A program made the translations under genes and the position numbers. Positions 49,174-59,021 of a DNA stretch of 64,000 nt are shown here, piece by piece. The stretch spans positions 234,798-298,797 of the forward strand of contig JAJUJC010000002.1 in the NCBI GenBank assembly GCA_029267335.1, given 5' to 3'. The stretch comes from Intestinibacillus massiliensis (GTDB lineage Bacteria; Bacillota; Clostridia; Oscillospirales; Butyricicoccaceae). The notes under the pieces are model-generated. The model saw only the letters and a list, made by a program, of their open reading frames with translations. It made no database searches and was not told the DNA's origin. Each line of letters begins with the position of its first letter. Within the stretch, counting starts at the first letter, position 1.

Positions 49174-50478
49174 TCAGCGCAAAATGGATTGCAGGAACAA
49201 TGCGAGTGTGTGCAGATAGGAGGTCATCCCGGCGAGCTGCGCGGACTTGTCGTCGGTCGCCGGCGGGGTCGGGGTGGTCTCGGGCGCAGTCGGCTGCGAG
49301 GCGTAATAGGTGCGGATCTCGCTCGCGACCGTGCCTTTGTCGCGCAGCGAGCCATAGCTGAAGAAAATATTGCCCGAGACCTCGGCGCGCGTGGCGGACA
49401 ACTGGAGGTGGCGGGTGAGTTCGCCCGGGGTCTGCCAAGCCGCTGCCTGCGAGGGATCGCCGTATTTGTATGCCGCTTCCCCGATATACAGCTTGACGTC
49501 CGTGCCCTTGACCGCGTTCGCCCACCAGTCGGTCAGTACCGCATAGTCTGCGGCGGACTGCCCGATATACCAGTAGATCTGCGGGCAGACATAGTCGACC
49601 ATGCCCTGACGGATCCAGGTCAGGGTGTCGGCATACGCTTTGGAGTAGGACGGATTGCCGCCGCTCGTGGCGCTGCCGCGCGGGTCGGCGCTGCGGTTCT
49701 CCCACACACCGGACGGGCTGATGCCAAACGAGGCGTTCGGGTTTTTCTGATGCACGAGGGTGTCGATGCGGCTGACGAGCGTGTTGACGTTGGCGCGACG
49801 CCAGTCGGCAAGGTTCAGCCCGCCGCCGTAGGTGCTGTATGCCGCCGTGTCGTCAAAGGTCGTACCGGGGTAGAAGTAATCGTCCATGTGGATGCCGTCC
49901 ACGTCGGGATAATTGTCGAGGATCTCGCGCACGCCGCTTTCCAGCAGGTCGACAACGCCCGGAATGCCGGGATTCCAGTAGTAGTTGCCGTTATAGGGCA
50001 CGACCCAGTCTGCGTGCTGTTTGGCGGGATGGGATGCGGGCAGCGCGTCCCATTCGGCTTTTTTGCCGGTCGTGACGCGGTAGGGGTTGAGCCACGCATG
50101 CAGTTCGAGTCCGCGCGCGTGTGCGCCGTCGATCCAGTAACGCAGCGGGTCAAAGCCGCCCGCGGGCGCAGTGCCCACTGAGCCGGTCAGAAAGCGGCTC
50201 CACGGATAGATCTTGGACGGATAGAGCGCATCCGTCGACGGGTGCACCTGCAAAAAGACGGTGTTTAGCCCGAGAGACTGCACGTTGTCGAGCACGGTGT
50301 CCGCTTGCTTGCGCAGCGCGGCGGCGTCGGTGGTGGGTTTGGCGGGGTAGTCCAGATTAAAGACCGACGACACCCACACGCCGCGCATGCGCTCGTCGGA
50401 GGACGGCGCCGCCGCGTAGGCTGCGGTCGAAAGCAGCAGGCAAAGGGTCAGGATGAGCGCGGGAATGCGTTTTTTCAT
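49174..50478 (-). CDS. Secreted GHL10/DUF187-type glycoside hydrolase-like protein
   Basis: This 434-residue exported protein begins with a signal peptide (RIPALILTLCLLLSTAAYAA) and a DUF187 barrel: RGVWVSSVFNLDYPAKP, LGLNTVFLQVHPSTDALYPS, FDPLRYWIDGAHARGLELHA, WLNPYRVT, VDGIHMDDYFYP and DYVCPQIYWYIG. Family members act on cell-envelope glycans or related polymers. A Thr/Pro-rich tail and a final hydrophobic helix (SYLHTLALFLQSIL) could hold it at the membrane. GAGAGGAG stands 5 nt before ATG 50478. Confidence 0.88.
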   Translation of the reverse strand: MKKRIPALILTLCLLLSTAAYAAAPSSDERMRGVWVSSVFNLDYPAKPTTDAAALRKQADTVLDNVQSLGLNTVFLQVHPSTDALYPSKIYPWSRFLTGSVGTAPAGGFDPLRYWIDGAHARGLELHAWLNPYRVTTGKKAEWDALPASHPAKQHADWVVPYNGNYYWNPGIPGVVDLLESGVREILDNYPDVDGIHMDDYFYPGTTFDDTAAYSTYGGGLNLADWRRANVNTLVSRIDTLVHQKNPNASFGISPSGVWENRSADPRGSATSGGNPSYSKAYADTLTWIRQGMVDYVCPQIYWYIGQSAADYAVLTDWWANAVKGTDVKLYIGEAAYKYGDPSQAAAWQTPGELTRHLQLSATRAEVSGNIFFSYGSLRDKGTVASEIRTYYASQPTAPETTPTPPATDDKSAQLAGMTSYLHTLALFLQSILR

Positions 50479-50511
50479 GGGAACTCCTCTCTCGCACGGG
50501 AAAATGTAAGC

Positions 50512-50557
50512 TAACATGATTATGTTACCATTAAAAGCGGTGATTTACAAGAAAATG
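50512..50557 (-). promoter_or_regulatory. Promoter and overlapping dyad of the GHL10 gene
   Basis: On the complementary strand TTGTAA (about 50551-50546) and TAACAT (about 50528-50523) are 17 bp apart. TAACAT-GATT-ATGTTA (50512-50527) is a dyad covering the -10 region, a plausible repressor site. Confidence 0.6.
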
Positions 50558-50622
50558 AGCATGGAAAAAATTGCGCCGCCGTAGTAAAATAAAAACAATA
50601 GAGAAAAAGAGGGAAGTGCGGT

Positions 50623-51450
50623 ATGCAGAAAAAGATTTTAGCGCTCCACGATTTGTCGGGCTTTGGACGGTCCTCGCTCGTGCCGATCATTGCGGTGACG
50701 AGTGCGATGGGGCACCAGTGTGTGCCCGTGCCGACCGCGGTGTTCTCCACGCACACGGCGATCGAGGATTACCATGTGCGTGATCTGACCGCGGATGTGC
50801 CGCCGACGATCGACCAGTATGAGCGGCTCGGGCTGCAATTTGAGGCGGTCTATTCGGGTTTTCTCAGCAGCGAGCAGCAGATCGGCAGCGTGTCGCAGGC
50901 GATCCTGCGTCTGCGCGCACCCGAGGGCATCGTGCTCGTCGATCCGGTCATGGGCGACAACGGCGAAATCTACCGCACCTATACCGCGCAGCTGTGCCAC
51001 CGTATGGGGGAGCTGTGCCATTTGGCGGATGTCATCACGCCCAACCTGACCGAAGCGGCGATCCTGCTCGGGCACGATGTGCATGCGCTGCCCGCGGACG
51101 CGCGCGAGACCGCGGACTGGGCGCGGGCGCTTGAAACAAAATATGATGCGCGCGTCGTGCTCACAGGTGTGCACGGCGGCAGCGAAACGGTCGGCGTGCT
51201 GTGCTGTGAGCATGCTCAGCTTGCCTTCTTTGAGCATGCTCGCATTCCGGCATATTATCCCGGTACGGGCGATCTTTTTGCATCGGTGCTGCTCGGCGGG
51301 CTGCTGCGCGGCGATTCGCTCGCGCAGGCGGCGGCGCGTGCGGCATCGTTCGTGCGCGACTGCATCGCGTATACCGCCGCACGGGGCACGGATAATCTGC
51401 ACGGCGTACAGTTTGAGCCGCTGCTTTGTCGGCTGTGGAGCAGTCTGTAA
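50623..51450 (+). CDS. pdxY: Pyridoxal/pyridoxamine kinase
   Basis: This 275-residue ribokinase-fold enzyme phosphorylates B6 vitamers. It shows LALHDLSGFGRSSLVPII, HQCVPVPTAVFSTHT, VYSGFLSSEQQI, LVDPVMGDNGEIY, ITPNLTEAAILL and the anion hole/catalytic GTGDLFASVLLGG. It is full length. The start codon follows GGGAAGTG. A LacI-family regulator gene follows by 20 bp. Confidence 0.9.
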   Translation: MQKKILALHDLSGFGRSSLVPIIAVTSAMGHQCVPVPTAVFSTHTAIEDYHVRDLTADVPPTIDQYERLGLQFEAVYSGFLSSEQQIGSVSQAILRLRAPEGIVLVDPVMGDNGEIYRTYTAQLCHRMGELCHLADVITPNLTEAAILLGHDVHALPADARETADWARALETKYDARVVLTGVHGGSETVGVLCCEHAQLAFFEHARIPAYYPGTGDLFASVLLGGLLRGDSLAQAAARAASFVRDCIAYTAARGTDNLHGVQFEPLLCRLWSSL

Positions 51451-51470
51451 GGAAACAGGGAGGAAACAAA

Positions 51471-52514
51471 ATGGGCAGCAGACCTACGATCCAAATGGTC
51501 GCGGAGCGCGCGGGCGTGTCGCGCGGCACGGTCGACCGTGTCATCAACGGGCGCGCCTATGTCAGTGAGGCGGTGCGCCGCCGCGTGCTCGACGTGATGC
51601 GCGAACTGCGCTATATGCCCGTGCATATGACACAGGCAGCCGCGCTCGGCATGCTGCCGCAGGGCGAACCGTGCACGCTCGGCGTGCTCATGCCGGACTG
51701 GGGCGGCTATTTTCTGCGCGAGATCGAGGCGGGCATCGAACAGGCACGGCAGCGGCTGCGCGATTACGGTGTGCGTGTGCTCGTAGAGCATTGTGAGACC
51801 GAATTACCGGAGGAATGCGTGGAAAAGCTCGATGCGCTGCGCGCACAGGGGGCCGCAGGCATTGCGCTGTGCGCTAAAAATCATGCGCTGATCGAAGGGC
51901 GCGTCGATGCGCTGACGCAGGAGGGCATCCCGGTCGTGACGTTCAACTCCGACCTGCCGCACAGCGCACGCGTGTGCTTTATCGGACAGGATGTGATCGG
52001 CAGCGGGCGCGTTGCGGGGGAACTGATGGCAAAATGCGTGCCGCAGGGTGCGCGGGTGCTCGCGGCGGTCGGCAATCTGGAGTTTGACGGACATAAAAAG
52101 CGGCTCGACGGTTTTCTGGAACGCATGACGGAATGCGGCTTCGATGCACGCAGCATCGAGGTCATCCAGACGCACAACGATTATACGCTGAGCTGCCGCC
52201 GCGTGGCAGAGGCACTCGAGCGCACGCCCGATCTTGCAGGCGTGTATATGGCCAACCACAGCGTGACCGGCTGCGCGGAAGCGATCCGTGCGGCGGGGCG
52301 GCGCGGGACAATCCGCGTCATCAGCCACGATGTGACCGACGGGACACGCCGGCTGCTCGCAGAGGGCGCGGTTGATTTTACGATCGCGCAGGATCTGCGG
52401 TATCAGGGACGGCGGCCGCTCGAGCTGCTGTTCGGCAAGCTGTGCAAAAACGAATCACCGCAGGAGGAGATCGAGCGGCTTTCGCTGCAGATCGTGTGCT
52501 CGCAGAACCTGTAA
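51471..52514 (+). CDS. LacI-family transcriptional regulator
   Basis: This 347-residue regulator has an N-terminal LacI helix-turn-helix (TIQMVAERAGVSRGTVDRVI, then NGRAYVSEAVRRRVLDVM) and a RbsB-like effector domain (LGVLMPDWGGYFLREIEAG, VVTFNSDLPHSARVCFIGQD, VYMANHSVTGCAEAIR, VDFTIAQDLRYQGRRPLELL). The binding pocket resembles the sugar-binding proteins of the window. GGGAGG stands 6 nt before ATG 51471. No sugar operon lies next to it. Confidence 0.92.
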   Translation: MGSRPTIQMVAERAGVSRGTVDRVINGRAYVSEAVRRRVLDVMRELRYMPVHMTQAAALGMLPQGEPCTLGVLMPDWGGYFLREIEAGIEQARQRLRDYGVRVLVEHCETELPEECVEKLDALRAQGAAGIALCAKNHALIEGRVDALTQEGIPVVTFNSDLPHSARVCFIGQDVIGSGRVAGELMAKCVPQGARVLAAVGNLEFDGHKKRLDGFLERMTECGFDARSIEVIQTHNDYTLSCRRVAEALERTPDLAGVYMANHSVTGCAEAIRAAGRRGTIRVISHDVTDGTRRLLAEGAVDFTIAQDLRYQGRRPLELLFGKLCKNESPQEEIERLSLQIVCSQNL

Positions 52515-52548
52515 TGTATCATGCGCACTTTTTGACAAAGCAAGACAG

Positions 52549-52587
52549 AAAAAAGCCCTGTATCCTTATAGGATACAGGGCTTTTTT
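52549..52587. terminator. Terminator shared by lacI-type gene and ssrA
   Basis: AAAAAAGCCCTGTATCC (52549-52565) pairs with GGATACAGGGCTTTTTT (52571-52587). It has T6 on both strands and abuts the tmRNA 3' end. Confidence 0.95.
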
Positions 52588-52588
52588 G

Positions 52589-52942
52589 TGGTGGAGACGA
52601 GGGGAGTTGAACCCCTGTCCGAAAGCGCGTCCACCGGGACTTCTCCGTGCGCAGACTATCTTTTTACATTCCCTCTACGCTCCGCCGGTAGTCAGGCTGA
52701 GCGCTTCAGTAGCTTCATGGTTCATGGTGCGCGCAAAGCTTAGCGCACGCACGGACGCTGCTAATCGACGCCCCGGTCCCGGGCCGCAGCGCTCCCGGGC
52801 GGGACGGGCCAGCCTAATTAGGCAGCCTGAAGAGTATAATTGTTGTTGTTTAATTTATAAAACAGTTGGAGCTTTTAACGTGGCGCCCCGCCACGGCACG
52901 CTATCCCGACTTCAACACCCCCGTCGAAGCCGTTACGTCCCC
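52589..52942 (-). ncRNA. ssrA: Transfer-messenger RNA
   Basis: On the complementary strand the RNA starts GGGGACGTAACGGCTTCGAC (52942 down) and ends GGGGTTCAACTCCCCTCG followed by TCTCCACCA at 52589, with the CCA encoded. The 5' GGGGACG and 3' CGTCTCC form the acceptor stem with one G-U pair. The reading frame before the UAA at about 52816 encodes a tag ending NNNNYTLQAA; I could not fix the resume codon. With SmpB, encoded 31 bp upstream in the same direction, it rescues stalled ribosomes. Confidence 0.95.
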
Positions 52943-52973
52943 AGATAGAGGGGAGATTCCGGCGAGGACGCTG

Positions 52974-53441
52974 TTACCGTCCTCGGTTTTTGATCGCACG
53001 ATCCATCTCGCGCTTTGCGTCGCGGGCGGCAATGCTGTCGCGCTTGTCGTGGAGCTTTTTACCGCGTGCAAGACCGATTTCGACCTTGACGAGCGAACGG
53101 CTGAAATAGATGCTCAGCGGGATGAGCGAATAGCCATCCTGCTTGGTCTTGCCGAACAGCTGCACGATCTCGCGCTTGTGCATGAGCAGCTTTTTCTCGC
53201 GAAGAGGGTCTTTGTTAAAGATGTTTCCCTTTTCGTATGGGCTGATATGCATGCCCTTGACAAAAAGCTCGCCGTTTTTGAAGATGCAGTACGAATCCTT
53301 GAGACTGACCGTGCCCTGTCGGATGGATTTGACCTCGGTCCCGAACAGTTCGACGCCCGCCTCATATTTTTCCTCGATAAAGTAGTCGTGCCATGCTTTT
53401 TTGTTTGCAGCGACCTGCTTTGTGCCTTGTTTCGTTGCCAT
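52974..53441 (-). CDS. smpB: tmRNA-binding protein SmpB
   Basis: This 155-residue protein brings tmRNA to stalled ribosomes. It has [67 protein letters not shown], and the basic C-terminal tail [35 protein letters not shown] precedes the ATG. It is directly upstream of ssrA. Confidence 0.97.
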   Translation of the reverse strand: MATKQGTKQVAANKKAWHDYFIEEKYEAGVELFGTEVKSIRQGTVSLKDSYCIFKNGELFVKGMHISPYEKGNIFNKDPLREKKLLMHKREIVQLFGKTKQDGYSLIPLSIYFSRSLVKVEIGLARGKKLHDKRDSIAARDAKREMDRAIKNRGR

Positions 53442-53466
53442 GACACCCTCCTTTCCGTGGTACTTT

Positions 53467-54207
53467 TTATATTAACACGGACGGACACGCTTGTAAAGCG
53501 TCATCTGTGTTACAAATTTCGTCAAGCACGGCACGCGCATCCATATTGCGCACACCGTCCGGGTCGGGCAGCACGCGCGCGCCCCATCGAAAGCGGTCGT
53601 AATCGGTCAGATACGCCATCGGGCGTGCCGCTTGCGGAAAGCGTGCATACCAGTCCTGTCGGTGCGCACGCATCCAGCCCTGCGCGAGCGCGACCGCCTG
53701 ACTGTCCGCCGTGCCGTCGCGCGCGGGGGAGCCGCCGAGCTGCACGCCGGGCGGCGATGCATGCACAAACAGCGCGCTGCCGTCTGCGCAGTCCCCGAGC
53801 GACAGATACACATGCCCCTGGGTGCTCAGCACGTCGCCCGCCTGCCGCTCATGTACCTCGGGCGCAGGTGTAAAGCCGCCCCAACCCCGCACGGCAAAGT
53901 CCGCCGCCATGCGCGCCGCGGGCATGACATAGCCCGCGCACCCGTCGCACGCAGCGAACACACCGTACACCGCCCAGCCGACGAAGCCCGAGCAGTCCAG
54001 CCCGTCATGAATGCGGTAGCGCGTGGTGTGCCAGTCGTAGTCCGCGCCCTGCTGCGCGGCGAAGCGCGCCCAACGGGGGGACGGCGCAAGCGCGCACGCT
54101 TCCACCCCCGCGCCGTCATCCGCTTCGTTCCAACCGCCGCCCCAAACATACATCGTGCGCCCGACCGGCTCGAGCGCGCGGCATAAAAACGTGCGTAAGG
54201 TTTTCAT
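53467..54207 (-). CDS. NlpC/P60-like cysteine peptidase
   Basis: This 246-residue protein shows [16 protein letters not shown] near the N-terminus, the cysteine box [15 protein letters not shown], and the histidine in [15 protein letters not shown], the arrangement of NlpC/P60 hydrolases that cut peptidoglycan stem peptides. It has no obvious signal peptide. GGGAGGG stands 6 nt before ATG 54207; ATG 54213 abuts it. Cysteine-rich segments ([22 protein letters not shown]) are unassigned. Confidence 0.75.
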   Translation of the reverse strand: MKTLRTFLCRALEPVGRTMYVWGGGWNEADDGAGVEACALAPSPRWARFAAQQGADYDWHTTRYRIHDGLDCSGFVGWAVYGVFAACDGCAGYVMPAARMAADFAVRGWGGFTPAPEVHERQAGDVLSTQGHVYLSLGDCADGSALFVHASPPGVQLGGSPARDGTADSQAVALAQGWMRAHRQDWYARFPQAARPMAYLTDYDRFRWGARVLPDPDGVRNMDARAVLDEICNTDDALQACPSVLI

Positions 54208-54240
54208 ACACATCCCTCCCGCTCGATTGTATGCGCGCAA

Positions 54241-55083
54241 TCACATATAGATGTCGCCCGCGGGCGGTGCGTTCTCGCGCGGCGCGCTCGCAGCGTAGGT
54301 CAGCGGCGACATCCCGTAATGCTGCTTGAACACGCGCGAAAAATACGCCGCGCCCGAAAAGCCTGCCGCCGCCGCGACTGCTTCGAGGGACATGCCGCCC
54401 GCGCGCAGACAGTCCTTTGCGTACTCGAGCCGCAGGCCGGTCAGATATTTGCCCGGGGTCACGCCGACCGCCGCGGAAAATACGCGGATGAGGTGCTCTT
54501 TTGTGACCAAAAGCCGCGATGCGACCTCCTCCACGCCGTACAGATAGGAAAATTCCTCCTGCATGACACCAATCGCGGCGGTGACGAGCGGGGGCAGGCC
54601 CGCGTCGCTCTCCGGACGCACGGCGCGGTAGCAGCGCAGCGTGAGCGCATACGCGGCGGCGCTCGCCTCGAGTGCGGTGCGCGGCTGCTCCGCTTCGCAC
54701 GCGTGCAGCAAGGGCGCGACCGTATCGGTCAGCGCGCGTCCGCCGTGCGGCAGGAAACATCCGTCCGCGCGCGTTTCGTCGAGCAGACGCGCCACGAGCG
54801 TTCCGCGCACCGTCGCGGACAGCGCCGCGCCGTTCTGCACGCCGTCGAGCACGGTCTCGCCGCCCGGCGGCAGCAGCACGCCCTGTCCCGCGCCGAGCGA
54901 CAGCGCGCGTCCGTCCGGATAGACCCGCGCGCGCCCGCTTTGCAGCCCGAGGATGAGATAGCCCGCCGCGGCAAGGCGCAGCGGCACGCCCGCCGTCACG
55001 GGATGGCGCGCGCATGCGCACAGGCATACATCGCGCGCGACCGCATCGGGCGGAACGGGCGGTATCCAACTGTATTCTTCCAT
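54241..55083 (-). CDS. AraC-family transcriptional regulator
   Basis: This 280-residue regulator has an N-terminal cupin-like sensing domain (AAGYLILGLQSGRARVYPDG, LGAGQGVLLPPGGET) and a C-terminal AraC double helix-turn-helix (GVEEVASRLLVTKEHLIRVF, MSLEAVAAAAGFSGAAYFSR, VFKQHYGMSPLTY). AGGGTG stands 7 nt before ATG 55083. It lies 66 bp downstream of the MsmK-type ATPase gene and may be cotranscribed with it. Such regulators often control sugar utilisation. Confidence 0.88.
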   Translation of the reverse strand: MEEYSWIPPVPPDAVARDVCLCACARHPVTAGVPLRLAAAGYLILGLQSGRARVYPDGRALSLGAGQGVLLPPGGETVLDGVQNGAALSATVRGTLVARLLDETRADGCFLPHGGRALTDTVAPLLHACEAEQPRTALEASAAAYALTLRCYRAVRPESDAGLPPLVTAAIGVMQEEFSYLYGVEEVASRLLVTKEHLIRVFSAAVGVTPGKYLTGLRLEYAKDCLRAGGMSLEAVAAAAGFSGAAYFSRVFKQHYGMSPLTYAASAPRENAPPAGDIYM

Positions 55084-55149
55084 GTTTTCACCCTGAAAAA
55101 CCATAGGCGGAGGGCATTTTCACGCCATCCGCCTTGGAATCGTTCGTGT

Positions 55150-56268
<1,119 letters not shown>

Positions 56269-56325
56269 GTTCCATCCTCCAAATGCAAAATATTGATGTC
56301 ATAACGGTGCAAAATCAACGCCGTT

Positions 56326-56377
56326 TGATATGCTTTTTCTTTGATAAAAGCATATCACGTTGCAGTTGGTTAAGCAA
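56326..56377 (-). promoter_or_regulatory. Promoter and 12-bp operator dyad of msmK
   Basis: On the complementary strand TTGCTT (56377-56372) and TATGCT (56354-56349) are 17 bp apart. TGATATGCTTTT (56326-56337) and AAAAGCATATCA (56346-56357) are perfect inverted copies covering the -10 and the start site, the classic position of a repressor. The 344-bp gap 56269-56612 also contains the orphan terminator described next. Confidence 0.7.
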
Positions 56378-56449
56378 TCATAAAATATTGATATATTTTG
56401 CGATTTGTTGAGCCGCGCTGCGGCATGCACCGGCATCTCTTATGAAAAG

Positions 56450-56479
56450 GCGTGCGTTGTTCTCACGCACGCTTTTTTT
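56450..56479 (+). terminator. Intrinsic terminator without an upstream gene
   Basis: GCGTGCGT (56450-56457) pairs with ACGCACGC (56465-56472), followed by T7. No forward gene ends before it, so it may end a short RNA or act as a leader attenuator for the glycosyltransferase gene 133 bp downstream. Confidence 0.85.
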
Positions 56480-56612
56480 GCGCACAAAACCTCCATGTAC
56501 TCTTCATGCGATGTTCATATGACGGACACGAAGCGCGCTTATCCTAAAAGCATCGGAAGCGGCAGCGCCGCCCGCATGTACGTTTTGCAGCCACCTGCTA
56601 TGGAGGTGTTTG

Positions 56613-57674
56613 ATGATGCTGCACCCATTTATCGCACTCATTCCCGCCTACGAGCCGGACGCGCGCCTTGCCGCACTGACCGAAGCGCTCGTGGGGACGG
56701 GCTTCTCCGTGGTCCTCGTCGATGACGGCAGCGGCCCGCGCTATCGCAATCTTTTCGCACAACTCCAGCCTGCCGCGACCGTGCTTGCCTACGACACGAA
56801 CCGCGGCAAGGGCTACGCGCTCAAGACCGGCTTCGGTTATCTTGCGCGGCATGCACCGGCAGACGCGGTCATCGTCACGCTCGACAGCGACGGACAGCAC
56901 ACGCCGGAGGATGCCTATCGCGTCGCGTGCTGCGCCGCTGCCCATCCGCGTGCGCTCACGCTTGGCGTGCGCGGTTTCGGCAAGGGTACGCCCGCGCGCA
57001 GCCGCTTCGGCAACACGGTGACGCGGCTCGTGTATCGCGTGTCGACCGGCTGCCGCGTGAGCGACACGCAGACCGGTCTGCGCGCCTTCTGCGCGCCGCT
57101 GCTGCCCTATTTGTCCGCGATCGCGGGCGACCGCTACGAATATGAGATGAATATGCTGCTCGCCTGCCCGCGCGACGGCGTCGAGATCGTGGAAACACCG
57201 ATCAAGACCATCTACCTCGACGGCAACCGCGGCTCGCACTTCCACACCGTGCGCGACTCTCTGCGCGTGTACAGCGGCATCCTCAAATTCGCCGCGTCCT
57301 CGCTCACGGGCTTCGCCATCGACTACGGTCTGTACAGCGTGCTGACCTTCGCGCTCGCGGGACTGGGTGCGGCGGCGATCCCCGTGTCGAACATCGCCGC
57401 GCGCATCGTGAGCGCGAGCGCAAACTTCGCCATCAACAAAAAACTGGTCTTTGACAGTCGCGAGAGCACTTTCAAGACCGGCATGCAGTATGCGCTGCTT
57501 GCCGCGTGTATTCTGCTCGGCAACACCGTGCTGCTCAGCTTCGCGGTCAACGTGCTCGGCATCGACCGCTTTGCCGCAAAGCTGTTCACCGAGCTGACCT
57601 TCTTCACGCTGAGCTGGCTCGCGCAGCGCTTCTGGATCTTTAAAGGACACAAAGGAATGAAACAAATCTTATGA
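56613..57674 (+). CDS. Glycosyltransferase family 2 - GtrA fusion protein
   Basis: This 353-residue protein joins an N-terminal GT-A glycosyltransferase of the DPM1/GtrB kind (FIALIPAYEPDARLAALTEA, VVLVDDGSGPRYR, ANRGKGYAL-like TNRGKGYALKTGF, VIVTLDSDGQHTPED) to a C-terminal GtrA four-helix membrane domain (FAASSLTGFAIDYGLYSVLT, ANFAINKKLVF, FTLSWLAQRFWIF). It probably transfers a sugar to a polyprenyl phosphate and helps flip the product for envelope glycosylation. GGAGG is 6 nt before ATG 56613. The gene overlaps the next by 4 bp. Confidence 0.88.
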   Translation: MMLHPFIALIPAYEPDARLAALTEALVGTGFSVVLVDDGSGPRYRNLFAQLQPAATVLAYDTNRGKGYALKTGFGYLARHAPADAVIVTLDSDGQHTPEDAYRVACCAAAHPRALTLGVRGFGKGTPARSRFGNTVTRLVYRVSTGCRVSDTQTGLRAFCAPLLPYLSAIAGDRYEYEMNMLLACPRDGVEIVETPIKTIYLDGNRGSHFHTVRDSLRVYSGILKFAASSLTGFAIDYGLYSVLTFALAGLGAAAIPVSNIAARIVSASANFAINKKLVFDSRESTFKTGMQYALLAACILLGNTVLLSFAVNVLGIDRFAAKLFTELTFFTLSWLAQRFWIFKGHKGMKQIL

Positions 57675-58585
57675 AACACCGTGCTCTTTTTCCGCGGCTG
57701 TACGCGTTCGCGCTGACCGCGTTCACCGCATTCGTGCTGCTCGATGCGTTCGTCATCCCGCAGAGCTACTCGGTCGTCAAAACGCCTGCCGTGACACAGG
57801 GAAACACGACAAACGCCGCGTCGGACCCCACGACCACCGCAAACACCGAAAAGGCAGCGGTCACCGCGACCACCTATGACAACGGCTCGACCAAGATCAC
57901 GCTGTCGACCTACCGTGAGTACGACACGGACATTTACGTTGCGGACGTGACGCTTTCCGGCGCGGATGCGCTCAAAACCGCGTTTGCGAACAACACTTAC
58001 GGCAAAAACGTCACACAGACGACCTCTGCGATGGCGCAGGCACAAAACGCCGTGCTCGCGATCAACGGCGACTATTACGGCGCGCGTTCGGGCTACGTCA
58101 TCCGAAACGGCGTGCTCTATCGCGACACCGCCGCGAGCGCGAAGCAGCAGGATCTCGTCATTTACGCGGACGGCACGATGGAGATCGTCCAAGAGGGCGA
58201 CGTGACCGCGCAGGCGCTGCTGGACAAGGGGGCGCAGCAGGTGCTGTCTTTCGGCCCGGGACTGCTGACGGACGGCACGGTGACCGTCGACGAAACGACC
58301 GAGGTCGACAAGGCGCGCACAAGCAACCCCCGCACCGCGATCGGTCAGGTGGACGGCCTGCACTATGTCTTTGTTGTTGCGGATGGCCGCACGAGTGCGA
58401 GTGCGGGGCTGTCGCTCTATCAGCTTGCACAGTTCATGCAGGGTCTGGGCGTGCGCACCGCGTATAACCTCGACGGCGGCGGCTCGTCGACCATGGTGTT
58501 TGGCGGCGCGGTCGTCAATCAGCCGACCACGGGCGGCGACCGCATCAGCGAAAGAAAGGTGAGCGACATTGTCTACATCGGTTAA
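57671..58585 (+). CDS. Exported phosphodiester glycosidase (NAGPA domain)
   Basis: This 304-residue protein has an N-terminal membrane anchor or signal (LYAFALTAFTAFVLLDAFVI), a Thr/Ala/Asn-rich spacer and a NAGPA domain: VLAINGDYYGARSGYVIRNG, FGPGLLTDGTV, RTAIGQVDGLHYVFVVADGR and AYNLDGGGSSTMVFGGAVV. The domain is named after the enzyme that uncovers mannose-6-phosphate by removing GlcNAc; bacterial members are thought to cut glycosyl phosphodiesters such as those of wall polymers. It overlaps genes on both sides (4 bp and 17 bp). Confidence 0.9.
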   Translation: MKHRALFPRLYAFALTAFTAFVLLDAFVIPQSYSVVKTPAVTQGNTTNAASDPTTTANTEKAAVTATTYDNGSTKITLSTYREYDTDIYVADVTLSGADALKTAFANNTYGKNVTQTTSAMAQAQNAVLAINGDYYGARSGYVIRNGVLYRDTAASAKQQDLVIYADGTMEIVQEGDVTAQALLDKGAQQVLSFGPGLLTDGTVTVDETTEVDKARTSNPRTAIGQVDGLHYVFVVADGRTSASAGLSLYQLAQFMQGLGVRTAYNLDGGGSSTMVFGGAVVNQPTTGGDRISERKVSDIVYIG

Positions 58586-58943
58586 ATCCCCGCGCGCGCG
58601 CACGCTGCGCGTTTATGCGGCGGCGACGTTGTTTTGTATTGTATTCGCACTTATTTATGAGCATTTCAGCCACGGCGTGTATTCCGCGTTCCTGCTCGGC
58701 ATGTTTGCGTTCCCGCTGCTCGGCGGCATCGTGCCCTGCGTGCTGCTGCCCAAAGCTCCCGCGCGCAGCGCGCGGCATGCGTGGCATGCGGGCGTCGCGA
58801 CGCTCACGGTCGGCAGTTGTGTGCACGGTATTTTCGACATCTACGGCACGACCGCGCCGCTCGTCACGGCGTACTGGGTCGCGGGCGGACTGCTGCTCGC
58901 GGCGGGGCTTGCGCTGTGGGTCATGCGCGCCCGCGCACACTGA
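58569..58943 (+). CDS. Small four-helix membrane protein, unknown function
   Basis: A TTG at 58569 follows AAAGGTGAG and opens a 124-residue frame overlapping the previous gene by 17 bp. It has four hydrophobic helices (VYAAATLFCIVFALIYEHF, FLLGMFAFPLLGGIVPCVL, ATLTVGSCVHGIFDIYGTT, YWVAGGLLLAAGLALWVM). No signature is recognised. As the third overlapping gene behind a GtrA-type transferase and a glycosidase it is probably part of the same envelope function. Confidence 0.72.
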   Translation: MSTSVKSPRARTLRVYAAATLFCIVFALIYEHFSHGVYSAFLLGMFAFPLLGGIVPCVLLPKAPARSARHAWHAGVATLTVGSCVHGIFDIYGTTAPLVTAYWVAGGLLLAAGLALWVMRARAH

Positions 58944-58978
58944 TCTGATTTGTTCATATTCTATTTGACACAATCCTA

Positions 58979-59007
58979 TTGCCCCCGTGCGGTTTTTCGG
59001 GTATACT
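58979..59007 (+). promoter_or_regulatory. sigma-A promoter of the OhrR-like gene
   Basis: TTGCCC (58979-58984), 17 bp, TATACT (59002-59007). Confidence 0.78.
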
Positions 59008-59021
59008 AGCCGCATGGGGGC
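58981..59021. promoter_or_regulatory. Inverted repeat bracketing the OhrR-like promoter -10
   Basis: GCCCCCGTGCGG (58981-58992) and CCGCATGGGGGC (59010-59021) match in 11 of 12 positions as inverted copies and bracket the -10. The transcript would start near 59014, so only the right arm is transcribed and the dyad works as DNA: a likely autoregulatory site. Confidence 0.6.

Noticed and set aside
51208..51242. Two GAGCATGCTC palindromes 24 bp apart
   Set aside because: They lie inside the pyridoxal kinase gene in the same frame and encode a short EHA repeat, so chance or local duplication is enough.
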